From a bacterium (GTDB lineage: Bacteria; Patescibacteriota; Gracilibacteria; UBA1369; GCA-2718715), in NCBI GenBank assembly GCA_018662325.1, contig JABJGM010000010.1:1-52312 (forward strand): DNA of 52,312 nucleotides, read 5' to 3'. Below, piece after piece: positions 1-7,989 of this stretch. Each line of letters begins with the position of its first letter. Position 1 is the stretch's first letter. The notes under the pieces are model-generated. The model searched no databases. It was given only the letters and a program-made list of their open reading frames with translations, and was not told where the DNA came from. Position numbers and translations under genes: made by a program.

Positions 1-962
1 CCTCCAAATTTGATATCTTCTTGATACATATATTGTTCAATCAAAGAATGACCAGTTTTGTATCTAACTGGAATTCCACCATTATCTTTAATATCATTCT
101 CTAGTACTTTGGAACACTTAGCATCAAAAACAACTTTACTTCCAGGGTTACGACTCAAAAAGTCACGAGCAAATATAGCAACTAAAAAGTCTAAAGTGTA
201 AAATTTTCCATTTTCATCCACAGCTCCAACTCTATCAGCATCACCATCAAAACCAATACCAAAATCCGCTCCTACTTCAATCACTTTCTGAGATAAAGCT
301 ATCATATCTTTAGCATATTGTGGATTTGGAGCTTTATTTGGAAAAGTACCATCAACTTCATCATAAAGCTTAACTATTTCAATATTTGGATTCACAAACA
401 TTTGATCTAAAAATGGGCCTAAAACAGCATTAGCAGTATCAACAACAATTTTAATTTTTTTATGGATAGTAACTTTGGAATTTATATACTCAAAATAACG
501 ATCTGAAATATCAATTTCATTGTATTCACCTTCACCCACAAGAAAATCTTGATCTTGAATCATTTTTTTCATGATTTGCAAATCTTCACCAAAAATTGAA
601 TGAGCATTATTTCCCACCACCTTAAATCCATTATAAACATATGGATTATGAGAAGCAGTAACGCAAACTCCGCAATCAAACTCATCCTGAGACGAGGCAA
701 AATAAAGCATTGGAGAAGGACAAACTTCAATATTAGTCACATTTATACCAGTAGATAATGCTCCTTTTATAAACTGATCCTGAAACTCTTTAGATGTAAG
801 TCTAACATCTCTTCCACAAACTAGTGACTTCGAACCTTTTTTTAATAAAAAACTAGCACAAGCTTTACCAAAGTGTAATGCAAACTCCGCATCCATTTCT
901 ATCTCATTACCCATAGCTTTACCACGGATATCATAAGTTCTAAAAATTTTTTCAGAAAACAT
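1..962 (-). CDS. Phosphomannomutase/phosphoglucomutase, C-terminus cut off by the window edge
   Basis: Alpha-D-phosphohexomutase that interconverts hexose 1- and 6-phosphates (glucose or mannose) for cell-wall and glycan precursors, in the cytosol. I translated it directly: about 320 residues are visible from ATG at 962. Seen: N-terminal TYDIRG (9-14), the active-site serine loop TASHNP with Ser at about 104, the Mg2+ loop GFDGDADR (238-244) and a sugar-binding-loop candidate KTGHS (302-306). All the early family motifs are intact; the phosphate-binding C-terminal domain lies outside the window. It ends 10 bp upstream of smpB on the same strand in reading order, so the two may be cotranscribed. 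PMM versus PGM specificity cannot be told from these motifs. Confidence 0.93.
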   Translation of the reverse strand, partial: MFSEKIFRTYDIRGKAMGNEIEMDAEFALHFGKACASFLLKKGSKSLVCGRDVRLTSKEFQDQFIKGALSTGINVTNIEVCPSPMLYFASSQDEFDCGVCVTASHNPYVYNGFKVVGNNAHSIFGEDLQIMKKMIQDQDFLVGEGEYNEIDISDRYFEYINSKVTIHKKIKIVVDTANAVLGPFLDQMFVNPNIEIVKLYDEVDGTFPNKAPNPQYAKDMIALSQKVIEVGADFGIGFDGDADRVGAVDENGKFYTLDFLVAIFARDFLSRNPGSKVVFDAKCSKVLENDIKDNGGIPVRYKTGHSLIEQYMYQEDIKFG

Positions 963-972
963 AAATAATTTA

Positions 973-1416
973 TTAATAATACTTCAAAGCTTTTTTAGCC
1001 TCTAAATTTTGTGTTCTTTCTTTTAAAACAGCTCGTTTATCATGAGATTTTCGTCCTCGAACAAGTCCTAAATTAACTTTAACAAGTCCTTTTTTAAAAT
1101 ATAAACTTAAAGGAACAAGTGTTAACCCTGCTGTGTTTAATTTATTCTCAAGTTTTACAATTTCTTTTTTATTCAACAATAAAAGTCTTTCTCTTGTTTC
1201 ATCATAGCTTTTATTATCAGCAAATTTATAAGGAGAAATATGCAAATATTTTAAAACTACCTTATCCTCCATAATTAAAGCATAAGAACTTTTAAAAGAA
1301 ACACGAGCTTGTCTTAAAGACTTAACCTCTGCACCAGTTAAAATAATACCTGCTTCAATTTCTTCTAAGATATCAAAGTCAAATCTAGCCTTTTTATTAC
1401 TTGCAATTACTTTCAT
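973..1416 (-). CDS. smpB: SsrA-binding protein SmpB
   Basis: Binds tmRNA and brings it to stalled ribosomes for trans-translation. 147 aa, normal family length. The protein starts with the typical strand pattern ASNKKARFDF, followed by ILTGAEVKSLR, the glycine-rich GLVRGRKSHDKR and a basic tail. The frame stays open upstream of 1416, but the family's conserved N-terminus begins exactly at ATG 1416, so I chose that start. The tmRNA gene itself is not in this window. It lies directly upstream of the phosphohexomutase gene and is divergent from the small ORF at 1525. Confidence 0.96.
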   Translation of the reverse strand: MKVIASNKKARFDFDILEEIEAGIILTGAEVKSLRQARVSFKSSYALIMEDKVVLKYLHISPYKFADNKSYDETRERLLLLNKKEIVKLENKLNTAGLTLVPLSLYFKKGLVKVNLGLVRGRKSHDKRAVLKERTQNLEAKKALKYY

Positions 1417-1474
1417 AAAGAAATTTATATACTGAAATTTTACGTAGATTTGTATAAAATAGCAAACTTGAGTA

Positions 1475-1503
1475 TTGACAAAATCTTTCAGTTGAATTAT
1501 AAT
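1475..1503 (+). promoter_or_regulatory. Sigma70-type promoter for the 1525/1660 gene pair
   Basis: TTGACA at 1475-1480, 17-bp spacer, TATAAT at 1498-1503: a perfect consensus. The expected transcript start near 1510 leaves about 15 nt before the ATG at 1525, which supports the small ORF being translated. Confidence 0.85.
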
Positions 1504-1524
1504 AGTTAGATTTAAACATTTCAA

Positions 1525-1641
1525 ATGAAGTTTTACAAAATCAAAGCTAAGATTAAAAATTTTGCAGAGAACTATGGAGTTTTTTTAGTATCAATGTTTA
1601 TTTTACTATTAAGCTTTACTATTTCAGCAACCTTAACATAA
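1525..1641 (+). CDS. Small single-span membrane peptide (38 aa)
   Basis: Short ORF from ATG at 1525 to TAA at 1639-1641. A basic N-terminus (MKFYKIKAKIKNF) is followed by one hydrophobic stretch of about 18 residues (VFLVSMFILLLSFTISA), so a single membrane span with the N-terminus inside is expected. It sits about 15 nt downstream of a perfect TTGACA-N17-TATAAT promoter and 18 bp before the host-attachment-like gene, so the two are probably cotranscribed. No family recognised. No Shine-Dalgarno sequence, as for the other genes here. Confidence 0.55.
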   Translation: MKFYKIKAKIKNFAENYGVFLVSMFILLLSFTISATLT

Positions 1642-1659
1642 TAATTTAACCTTTATAAA

Positions 1660-2124
1660 ATGCATAAAGACATTCAACTACCAAGTCACATTAGAAGATT
1701 TGAAGAAACTACTTTAATTCTACAAATTACCAATTACCATTCAAGAGTATTCCTAGGACACTCTAACCATTTAAAAATTATGGACAACTGGATTTGCCAA
1801 GAATTAGAAGAAAATCATTATTCAGATAATGAAGGTCACTCTAAAACTGATCATTTTAATGGATATGCAAATACCTCCAGAGAAAACAATCACAATAAAG
1901 AACATGATGAAAAACACTATTGTAATTTCCTAGCTGAAAAAATTAACTTTCATTACAACCAAGGAACTTTCGATAAACTAATTTTATTTCTTCCGGCTCA
2001 TATGCATAAAACCCTAGAGAAAAAATTAGACCAACATGTCTTAAACAACATTCAATTTATGAATGGAACATTCAACTATGATTCCCCTCTCCAATTAATT
2101 GAAAGACTTTACGTACTAAAATAA
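1660..2124 (+). CDS. Host-attachment/baeRF-like protein
   Basis: 154 aa. The second half matches the pattern of the bacterial host-attachment/baeRF family (eRF1-like release-factor fold): FLAEKINFHYNQGTFDKLIL, then LPAHMHKTLEKKL, then a closing helix SPLQLIERL. The first half has the usual opening strand (LILQITNYHSRVFL) and a His/Asn/Glu-rich, poorly ordered insert at about 55-85. In this family the early names came from attachment phenotypes, while structure relates it to peptide-release factors; the biochemical role is not settled. It follows a small membrane peptide under one promoter and is closed by a strong terminator, so the pair forms a compact unit. Confidence 0.6.
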   Translation: MHKDIQLPSHIRRFEETTLILQITNYHSRVFLGHSNHLKIMDNWICQELEENHYSDNEGHSKTDHFNGYANTSRENNHNKEHDEKHYCNFLAEKINFHYNQGTFDKLILFLPAHMHKTLEKKLDQHVLNNIQFMNGTFNYDSPLQLIERLYVLK

Positions 2125-2129
2125 AAATA

Positions 2130-2150
2130 AGCCCACACGGGCTTTTTTTT
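2130..2150 (+). terminator. Intrinsic terminator after the 1660 gene
   Basis: Stem AGCCC / GGGCT with an ACAC loop (2130-2142), followed by a run of Ts, 5 bp after the stop codon. Confidence 0.85.
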
Positions 2151-2188
2151 TAATCAAATTTACCAACTAAAAATTAACCAAGTCTTGT

Positions 2189-2668
2189 TCATTGACTTAC
2201 ATTTCTTAAATGAAACAAAACCACACTTGCAGCCACTGATACATTTAAAGACTCTTTTTCACCCTTCATCGGTATAAAAACATGCTTTGAATATTCATCC
2301 AAAACACTTTGATCAACCCCTGAAACTTCGTTACCTAAAACTAATGCTGAATTTTCCCAATCAAACTTTGAGTAATCAAAATAATTTTTTGCTTTTTGAC
2401 TTAACTCCAAACAAAATATATCTACTCCTTTCTGACTAAGACTTTTTAAACACTCCTGTGTTGACTCAAACCTTTCAAATTCCACAGTGTTTTCGGCCCC
2501 TAAACTAACCTTCGTAAGCTTTTTTAATTCTAAACCATATTTATCTTTAGGACCTGGCGTGTATCCACATAAGCAAATTCTAATTTCTTTGGCACCCAAA
2601 GCATCACAAACTCTAAACAAAGTCCCAACATTATGGCTTGAGCGAATATTATCCAAAACTAAATACAT
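2189..2668 (-). CDS. SpoU/TrmH-family RNA 2'-O-methyltransferase
   Basis: 159 aa, a single SPOUT domain without the N-terminal substrate-binding domain of the larger TrmH/RlmB proteins. All three motifs are present: motif 1 NIRSSHNVGTLFR (8-20), motif 2 LVLGNEVSGV and motif 3 IPMKGEKESLNVSVA, which form the trefoil-knot SAM site. Likely acts on ribose 2'-OH of tRNA or rRNA; the target position cannot be assigned from the sequence. ATG at 2668 is immediately before the first strand. It is separated from the lipoprotein unit by that unit's terminator, so it needs its own promoter. Confidence 0.9.
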   Translation of the reverse strand: MYLVLDNIRSSHNVGTLFRVCDALGAKEIRICLCGYTPGPKDKYGLELKKLTKVSLGAENTVEFERFESTQECLKSLSQKGVDIFCLELSQKAKNYFDYSKFDWENSALVLGNEVSGVDQSVLDEYSKHVFIPMKGEKESLNVSVAASVVLFHLRNVSQ

Positions 2669-2742
2669 ATTTAAAATTAAATTCTTTTTCTACTAGCATA
2701 AACTATAACTTCTTTTGCAAAAATTATACAAGATTCAAAGCA

Positions 2743-2769
2743 AAAAAAAAGCTCCAACTTATTGGAGCA
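2743..2769 (-). terminator. Terminator of the lipoprotein operon
   Basis: On the minus strand GCTCCAA / TTGGAGC forms a 7-bp stem with a 4-nt loop, followed by a run of nine Ts. It lies 7 bp beyond the stop of the 2776 gene. Confidence 0.85.
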
Positions 2770-2775
2770 ACATAT

Positions 2776-3774
2776 TTATTCATCACAGTGTGTAATATTC
2801 GTTGTAGTACCAGTAGTAGAATATACTTTAATCCAATATCTATCATTTCTATTTCTAATTTCATAGACATTCCGTGTAACAACATCCTCTAAAAAATGGG
2901 ATTCAGTAAACACTTGATTTGAATGTAAATGAGAAGTAATAAAATTAAAACCTGTAAATACGTAACAACCATTGGCTATTATTTCTTCTCGTAATTCAGG
3001 CATGACAGCTGAATATTCAACATCAATATTTGAAAATTGAGTAGGGCAAACCTCACTAAATTCAATAGATCCGTCATTTAATCCATGAAAAAATCTTTGA
3101 AATATTGACCTTAAACTCATTTCTTGTCTCGGAAAATTAACAAAGCAAGTTGGATATGAATTATTTACCATAATTAGATCCGGATCATTAAAATCCTCTA
3201 CTGAATTTTCAGGCAACATAGCATCAACTTCTACAGCTTGGTCTTCAACTAGAGGCATTTGGTCTTCCACAGGTACACCTTGGTCTGCAGAATTCATCAT
3301 TTCTCCCATATCTGCATCATCTACACCTTGGTCTGCAGAATTCATCATTTCTCCCATATCTGCATCATCTACACCTTGATCCTCGGGGTTCATCATTCCT
3401 CCTGCATCTAGAACAGGAACACCTTGATCCTCAAAATTCATCATTTCTCCAATTTCTGCATCTGATAAATTATGATCTAAAGATATATTTAAATCAAATC
3501 CATCATCAAGACCTGGTCTCAAAGGTAGATCACCTTTTTCACACAATCTAATTACATCAGTATAATCACAGATATATTGCGGATCACCTAAACAGTTTTC
3601 GTATTTAGCAAAAGCAGTCTTACAACTTTCATCTCCCTGTGGTGGAGAAGTTGGATCAATATCTTCACAAGCTACTAACGAAGTTACAGCTAAGATCCTT
3701 AAAGTTATTCCCCGAAGTAAATTTAAAAACTTTCTGGATGGTTTTTGGCATGTAAGCTTTAACAGTGGTTTCAT
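2776..3774 (-). CDS. Repeat-containing acidic lipoprotein
   Basis: 332 aa. A basic and hydrophobic N-terminus leads to a lipobox LVAC at about 33-36, so it is predicted to be lipid-anchored outside the membrane. Next come a Cys-rich segment (four Cys within about 30 residues), a very acidic stretch with 16-aa repeats of the type GEMMNSADQGV (about 107-170), and a C-terminal 120-residue domain with several more Cys. DQG-rich, low-complexity linkers after a lipobox are usual in surface lipoproteins, but I do not recognise this family. It follows the related lipoprotein at 3781 after only 6 bp and shares its promoter and terminator. Exact DNA repeats inside it could change length by slippage. 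Confidence 0.7.
   Translation of the reverse strand: MKPLLKLTCQKPSRKFLNLLRGITLRILAVTSLVACEDIDPTSPPQGDESCKTAFAKYENCLGDPQYICDYTDVIRLCEKGDLPLRPGLDDGFDLNISLDHNLSDAEIGEMMNFEDQGVPVLDAGGMMNPEDQGVDDADMGEMMNSADQGVDDADMGEMMNSADQGVPVEDQMPLVEDQAVEVDAMLPENSVEDFNDPDLIMVNNSYPTCFVNFPRQEMSLRSIFQRFFHGLNDGSIEFSEVCPTQFSNIDVEYSAVMPELREEIIANGCYVFTGFNFITSHLHSNQVFTESHFLEDVVTRNVYEIRNRNDRYWIKVYSTTGTTTNITHCDE
3283..3470. repeat. 48-bp tandem repeat inside the lipoprotein gene
   Basis: Two exact 48-bp units (3283-3330, 3331-3378), a diverged third (3379-3426) and a partial fourth from 3427. The unit is a multiple of three and encodes 16 aa, so gain or loss of copies keeps the frame. Confidence 0.9.
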
Positions 3775-3780
3775 AAATAT

Positions 3781-4188
3781 TTAATTAGACATATCTAGAG
3801 ACTGAGTTTGAACAGGAAACATATCACTTGAAAAATTAGCACTTCTTATACAATCTTGATAAGTTTCAATCAAAGATTCACATATATTATTGACTTGTTC
3901 AAAACTAGTATTACAATCAGTTTCGTCTGGAACATTTTGATCAACAGAATAATCAAGAATGGCTGAATCAAGCGATGTAGTATCTTGATTCAAATCCATG
4001 TCACCAGAATTATTTGGATTGTAACAATATTGTGAAAAACAATCATCAAGAGCTGTTTTAATCTCAGTTATCTGGTCACAAAAAACAGTTCGAGATACAA
4101 CACCAGGATGCCCGGTAGTAAGAGAGTCACATCCGATACTCAAATTGAGTGCAGATAACAAAAGTGTATTTTGAATAATTCTTTGCAT
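3781..4188 (-). CDS. Small Cys-rich lipoprotein
   Basis: 135 aa from ATG at 4188. The N-terminus MQRIIQNTLLLSALNLSIGC is a lipoprotein signal with lipobox LSIGC (Cys at 20). The mature part is acidic (D/N/E/Q-rich, with the same DQN/DLNQ flavour as its neighbour) and holds several Cys in a spaced pattern that suggests disulfides outside the cell. The frame runs on to a TTG at 4212, but the promoter places transcription start near 4210, so 4188 is the better start. First gene of a two-gene unit with 2776. Family unknown; probably a diverged paralogue of its neighbour in its Cys-rich part. Confidence 0.65.
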   Translation of the reverse strand: MQRIIQNTLLLSALNLSIGCDSLTTGHPGVVSRTVFCDQITEIKTALDDCFSQYCYNPNNSGDMDLNQDTTSLDSAILDYSVDQNVPDETDCNTSFEQVNNICESLIETYQDCIRSANFSSDMFPVQTQSLDMSN

Positions 4189-4216
4189 TTTTAAACATAA
4201 TTTTACTATCAAGCGA

Positions 4217-4244
4217 ACTATAGCATTTTTCTTCAGAAAGTCAA
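4217..4244 (-). promoter_or_regulatory. Promoter of the lipoprotein operon
   Basis: On the minus strand TTGACT (4239-4244), 16-bp spacer, TATAGT (4217-4222). Predicted start near 4210, about 20 nt before the ATG at 4188. Confidence 0.75.
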
Positions 4245-4246
4245 AT

Positions 4247-5209
4247 TCATTTAAAAAAACTTAAAACCTCAATGAGTTTTTTTTGAGCAGAATTTAAATT
4301 CAAAACACTACCTTTCCAACTTTGTAGACATCTAGTCTGAAGAGCTCTTCCAAATGAATAACTACTTAAAACAGTAAAATTGAAATCATCCTTATATTTA
4401 TTTAATAATTTTAATGTTTCAATAGCTTCTGAATCCTTAATACCTCCGCTTATAAAAGCAATACCACCTAAATTTTCAGGAAGCACACTCTTAAAATTTT
4501 GAATCGTATCTTTTGCAGTTACTTGAGGATCTACTTGAATATCCAAACCTTGCCTAACAAAACTTGGCTTTAAAATAATTTCCTCCATATCAACACCACA
4601 ATCTCTTAGTTTTTCAAAAACAATTTTTAATACAAAACTTGAAACTTCTTTGATTTTATTAGAATCAAAATTTCCTTTTAGTAAAATCTCTGGCTCAACA
4701 ATGGGCACCAAACCATTTTGAGTACACTTTAAAGCATAATCAGCAAGAATCTCTGCATTTTTTTCTATATTTTCTTTTGTTGGAGTATTATCTGAAATAA
4801 TAAATAAAGCCCTCCACTTAGCAAAACTTGCTCCGTTTTCAACATAGTACTTAATCTTTTCATCTAAATTTTCAGTAGGATTACAAAGCTTTTGATTATC
4901 TGGAGTATCACTTAATCCTGAATCAAGTTTAATACCAACTAAAATGTTTTTCTCTAATAGCAAATCAATTAAACGAGAATTATCATCAAGTATTTGATCA
5001 AAAGTTTCACTATAAGTAATTACACCTGAAATATAATCTTCAAGATTTGGAGTTGAAAATAAAAGTTTACGATATTCGGTTCTATTTTCTTGAGTGTTTT
5101 CAACATCTATCATATCAAAACGCTTTTTAATTGTGCCAATACCTTCATCAGCCGCTAAAACTCCTTTAGGGAAATCACATAATTTTTTTACAATTTTTTT
5201 AAGAGTCAT
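4247..5209 (-). CDS. Fructose-bisphosphate aldolase, class I
   Basis: Cleaves fructose 1,6-bisphosphate to dihydroxyacetone phosphate and glyceraldehyde 3-phosphate through a lysine Schiff base, in glycolysis. 320 aa, slightly short of the animal-type enzyme. Seen: GVLAADEGIGTI with the active-site Asp at 21, VGIKLDSG (Lys 94), FAKWRALF (Lys 131), VEPEI (Glu 172/174) and the Schiff-base lysine in IILKPSFV (Lys 214), then SGG and SFGRALQ near the phosphate site. This is the eukaryote-like class I type, not the metal-dependent class II enzyme of most bacteria. The lipoprotein promoter lies just downstream of its stop, in 4217-4244. Confidence 0.93.
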   Translation of the reverse strand: MTLKKIVKKLCDFPKGVLAADEGIGTIKKRFDMIDVENTQENRTEYRKLLFSTPNLEDYISGVITYSETFDQILDDNSRLIDLLLEKNILVGIKLDSGLSDTPDNQKLCNPTENLDEKIKYYVENGASFAKWRALFIISDNTPTKENIEKNAEILADYALKCTQNGLVPIVEPEILLKGNFDSNKIKEVSSFVLKIVFEKLRDCGVDMEEIILKPSFVRQGLDIQVDPQVTAKDTIQNFKSVLPENLGGIAFISGGIKDSEAIETLKLLNKYKDDFNFTVLSSYSFGRALQTRCLQSWKGSVLNLNSAQKKLIEVLSFFK

Positions 5210-5253
5210 TTAACTTTTTATTATATATTTGAAGTATACAAGATTCATGAAGC

Positions 5254-5281
5254 TTGAAAAAGATCAAATAAAATATATAAT
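5254..5281 (+). promoter_or_regulatory. Promoter for the epimerase gene
   Basis: TTGAAA (5254-5259), 16-bp spacer, TATAAT (5276-5281). The expected start near 5289 rules out the in-frame ATGs further upstream (5229, 5247) and selects 5301. Confidence 0.75.
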
Positions 5282-5300
5282 ACAACAAAATGACAAAAAC

Positions 5301-6203
5301 ATGAGAAAAAAAATAATCGTACTTGGAGGATCAGGACTAATTGGAAGAAATTTAATTCCCAAATTACTAATCGAAGGATTTGAAGTCTTAAATATAGATC
5401 TACACAAACTGGAGTTCAAGGACCAAAATTATAAATTCAAAAAACTAAATTTATTAAAGAGTAATCTTAATGCTGATTTGATTAAAGATGCAAAAGCTGT
5501 AATTAACTTAATTGGACATCCAATTAATAAAAGATGGACGGACAAAAATAAAAAGTTAATCTATAATAGTCGAGTAATAAGTAATCAAAAAATAGTAAAT
5601 ACTATAGAAAAATCTGAAAAAAAACCACATGTTTTAATTTCAGCAAGTGGTATTTCCGTTTACAAGAAAAACTCAAGAAAAAACACTGAGAACTCACCAA
5701 CTGATGATAGGTTTATTGCTAATTTAGTAAAAGACTGGGAAGAACCTGTTCTAAAATGCAGCGGTACTAGAAACATATGTTTTAGACAAGCTTACGTATT
5801 TGCAAAAGGTGGTGGTTTATTTGAAACAATTATAAAACCTTACAAATTCCTAGTATCACTTCAAATATTTAAGGAAAAACAAATTATACCTTTTATACAT
5901 ATCGAAGACTTATGTGAAATTTACATTCAAGCAATAAAAAACCAAGAATACAAAGGTATAATAAACGCTGTAAGTCCAGAAAAATTAACTTCGTCTGAAA
6001 TTTTTAAATTGATAGAAAGAGCAAAGCATCCATTTTTTCATATTCGGATTCCACACATAATTTTAAAATTAATTTTCAGTGATTTTGCAGAAGAAATAAA
6101 TACTAGCATAGATGTTAAACCTCAAAAACTAGAGCATTTAAAGTTTAAATTTAAATATTCACATCCAAGCACATGTATTTTAAATCTAATAAATAAAGAA
6201 TGA
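5301..6203 (+). CDS. YfcH-type NAD(P)-dependent epimerase (SDR39U1-like)
   Basis: 300 aa from ATG 5301. Extended SDR fold: Rossmann glycine motif GGSGLIGRN near the N-terminus, VINLIGHPINKRWT, the SASG segment followed by Y (ISVYKK), and FIHIEDL near the sugar-side loop. The GxPI...RWT signature is that of the TIGR01777/YfcH group, whose substrate is not established. The visible YxxxK is degenerate (YKKNS), so catalysis may differ from classical epimerases. It overlaps the next gene by 4 bp (ATGA), so they are translationally coupled. The frame continues upstream, but the promoter excludes those starts. Confidence 0.8.
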   Translation: MRKKIIVLGGSGLIGRNLIPKLLIEGFEVLNIDLHKLEFKDQNYKFKKLNLLKSNLNADLIKDAKAVINLIGHPINKRWTDKNKKLIYNSRVISNQKIVNTIEKSEKKPHVLISASGISVYKKNSRKNTENSPTDDRFIANLVKDWEEPVLKCSGTRNICFRQAYVFAKGGGLFETIIKPYKFLVSLQIFKEKQIIPFIHIEDLCEIYIQAIKNQEYKGIINAVSPEKLTSSEIFKLIERAKHPFFHIRIPHIILKLIFSDFAEEINTSIDVKPQKLEHLKFKFKYSHPSTCILNLINKE

Positions 6204-6937
6204 GCATCCGAAGTTTTTCGAGTGAATTAAAGCATAATCTTAGTCAAACTTATGATATCTTTAATGATTTAAAAATAATTAAAAGTAATGGTGTTTGCAA
6301 AGGAGCATATAACCAATTTGAAAGACTACCAAGTTGTGATCAGATTCAAAAAGTATTTAGAAGACAAATAAGGTTCATCAGACACTCTCTTCAAGAGTTT
6401 TCTTTTCCAGATCTTTTGATAACACCACTAGGAAAACCCCTAGAAGAAATTATAAATTTAGTTAACACAAAAGAAAACCTAAATCTAGAAACAAGATTTA
6501 GTATTAAAACATTCAATGATTTAAATCGAAAAATATACTACTATCCAAGTTACAACAATTTAAAACCGATACATAACAACACTAAATTAGATATTATTAA
6601 TGAGATAGAAGGTGTGTTTGAAATTTCTATTTTAAATAAAGAACCTAACAAATACTGTGCAAAATCTCCTTATGAAATCCACTCAAATTCGCTTCAAAAT
6701 AATAAGATAAACCTCACACTTGAAGATTTTATATGTATTTATGCTAGAGAGAAGTATCTGCAAAATTCAAGTATTGATTTTAAAACTCCAACACTAATAA
6801 CTAACTCACACATTGAGATAACAAACGAATTCTTTATATGTTATGAAAATCAAAAAAAAGATTTAATAATTAACACTGTACACATGTATAACCAGATTGA
6901 TTATGATTTTCAATGTTTTAATAAATTAATTCTTTAA
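6200..6937 (+). CDS. Unknown cytosolic protein coupled to the YfcH-like gene
   Basis: 245 aa, no signal peptide or membrane span, no recognised family. Rich in Asn, Lys and Ile as expected from the base composition. Contains an RRQIRFIRHSL basic patch at about 54-64 and a central LITPLGKPLEEII. The ATGA overlap with the preceding epimerase means the two are made together and may act in one pathway. Its 3' end overlaps the convergent oxygenase gene by 12 bp, with no terminator between them. Confidence 0.65.
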   Translation: MSIRSFSSELKHNLSQTYDIFNDLKIIKSNGVCKGAYNQFERLPSCDQIQKVFRRQIRFIRHSLQEFSFPDLLITPLGKPLEEIINLVNTKENLNLETRFSIKTFNDLNRKIYYYPSYNNLKPIHNNTKLDIINEIEGVFEISILNKEPNKYCAKSPYEIHSNSLQNNKINLTLEDFICIYAREKYLQNSSIDFKTPTLITNSHIEITNEFFICYENQKKDLIINTVHMYNQIDYDFQCFNKLIL

Positions 6938-7891
6938 ACCAATTTCAATTAACCTTTGGTTTAAAAAGTCTCCAGCTAAAATAGAATCAAAGCTTTGTAT
7001 ATGAAATTTTTCTTTCAAATCAGAATGAACTCCAAGTGGCATGTTATATGACGGATGTAAAAAAAATGGAGCCGAAAGTCTTGATCCATAAAAATCATTT
7101 GGACATATAACTCTATGCATTGTTGAGGGCAAATAATTACCTGTCATCAATGAAAGCATATCACCCACATTCATCGCAAGCTCACCTGGCTTAGCAACAT
7201 AATCTAACCAACGATTTTCACTATAAATTTGTAACCCTTGCTGAGTTGAACCAATCAACAATGTAATTAAATTTATATCAGTATGAGCCTCTGCCCACTT
7301 AGGTAGATCATAAAACGAGTCATTGGAAATCAGTTTCAAATCATTATAAGAAAAATAATTCAAGATTCTCATAATAGAATTACCATAATCAGTATATGTT
7401 TGAAAGAACTCAAAGTTTATCCCGAGCCCAAGGCTAATAACCTCTAACACCTGCATGGAAACCGTGTTTAAAACATTGTAAATCTTTTTCATTTTAAGTT
7501 CAAAATCAGGGAAATCAACCAGAGATGGATTCTCATAGTATCCTAATTCCTTAGTATAAGATGCTTTTGGTGGCCGACCATATTGATAAAACTCTTTTAA
7601 ATCAGGTATCTCAGAACCTTGGGCTGTCTCAACTAATGGCTTAGTATAACCTCTTTGTCCAAAAATATCAGGAAAATAATATCTATCTTTGATAACATTT
7701 GAAGAGCTAAAAAAACTATCTGCTTCAGAATACAAAGAACTTTCTAATTCAGAATTAAAAATCGTATCCTTTATAATGGCAAACCCATACTCTCTTAACC
7801 CTTGAATAAAATTATCTGCTATATCTTTTTTTTTAATAGTAATAGCAGATTGAAATTCAGCTATACTTAAATATCTTAAATGCGAATTCAT
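6926..7891 (-). CDS. 2-oxoglutarate/Fe(II) oxygenase (isopenicillin-N-synthase-like)
   Basis: 321 aa, the usual length for this superfamily. The N-terminal DIOX_N-like part has REYGFAII (33-40). The iron ligands are HTD (His 203, Asp 205) and MHRV (His 259); the 2-oxoglutarate-binding RLS (Arg 271, Ser 273) follows 10 residues later. The jelly-roll strands around GLQIY and AMNVGDML are recognisable. Expected reaction: oxidation of a small molecule with 2-oxoglutarate and O2; the substrate is unknown. An O2-using enzyme in a reduced genome suggests at least occasional oxic conditions. It stands alone, divergent from the P-loop gene at 7990. Confidence 0.88.
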   Translation of the reverse strand: MNSHLRYLSIAEFQSAITIKKKDIADNFIQGLREYGFAIIKDTIFNSELESSLYSEADSFFSSSNVIKDRYYFPDIFGQRGYTKPLVETAQGSEIPDLKEFYQYGRPPKASYTKELGYYENPSLVDFPDFELKMKKIYNVLNTVSMQVLEVISLGLGINFEFFQTYTDYGNSIMRILNYFSYNDLKLISNDSFYDLPKWAEAHTDINLITLLIGSTQQGLQIYSENRWLDYVAKPGELAMNVGDMLSLMTGNYLPSTMHRVICPNDFYGSRLSAPFFLHPSYNMPLGVHSDLKEKFHIQSFDSILAGDFLNQRLIEIGLKN

Positions 7892-7930
7892 ATTTAAAAT
7901 TAAATCATTGTATGATTTTAAATTATCATA

Positions 7931-7958
7931 TTGAAACTCAGATTCAATTAAGTATAAT
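7931..7958 (+). promoter_or_regulatory. Promoter for the NadR-like P-loop gene
   Basis: TTGAAA (7931-7936), 16-bp spacer, TATAAT (7953-7958), giving a start near 7965 and a leader of about 25 nt to the ATG at 7990. Confidence 0.7.
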
Positions 7959-7989
7959 TGACGTATACATTAATATCTGAATAATTTAA

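Noticed and set aside
1417-1524. N-terminal extension of smpB up to 1524
   Set aside because: The conserved SmpB N-terminus begins at 1416 and the upstream part is the divergent promoter region for the 1525 gene.
2487-2892. Plus-strand frames overlapping the SpoU methyltransferase and lipoprotein genes
   Set aside because: They are shadows of well-supported minus-strand genes with clear motifs.
3283-3470. CRISPR-like array
   Set aside because: The 48-bp units are directly adjacent, with no spacers, and code for protein in frame.
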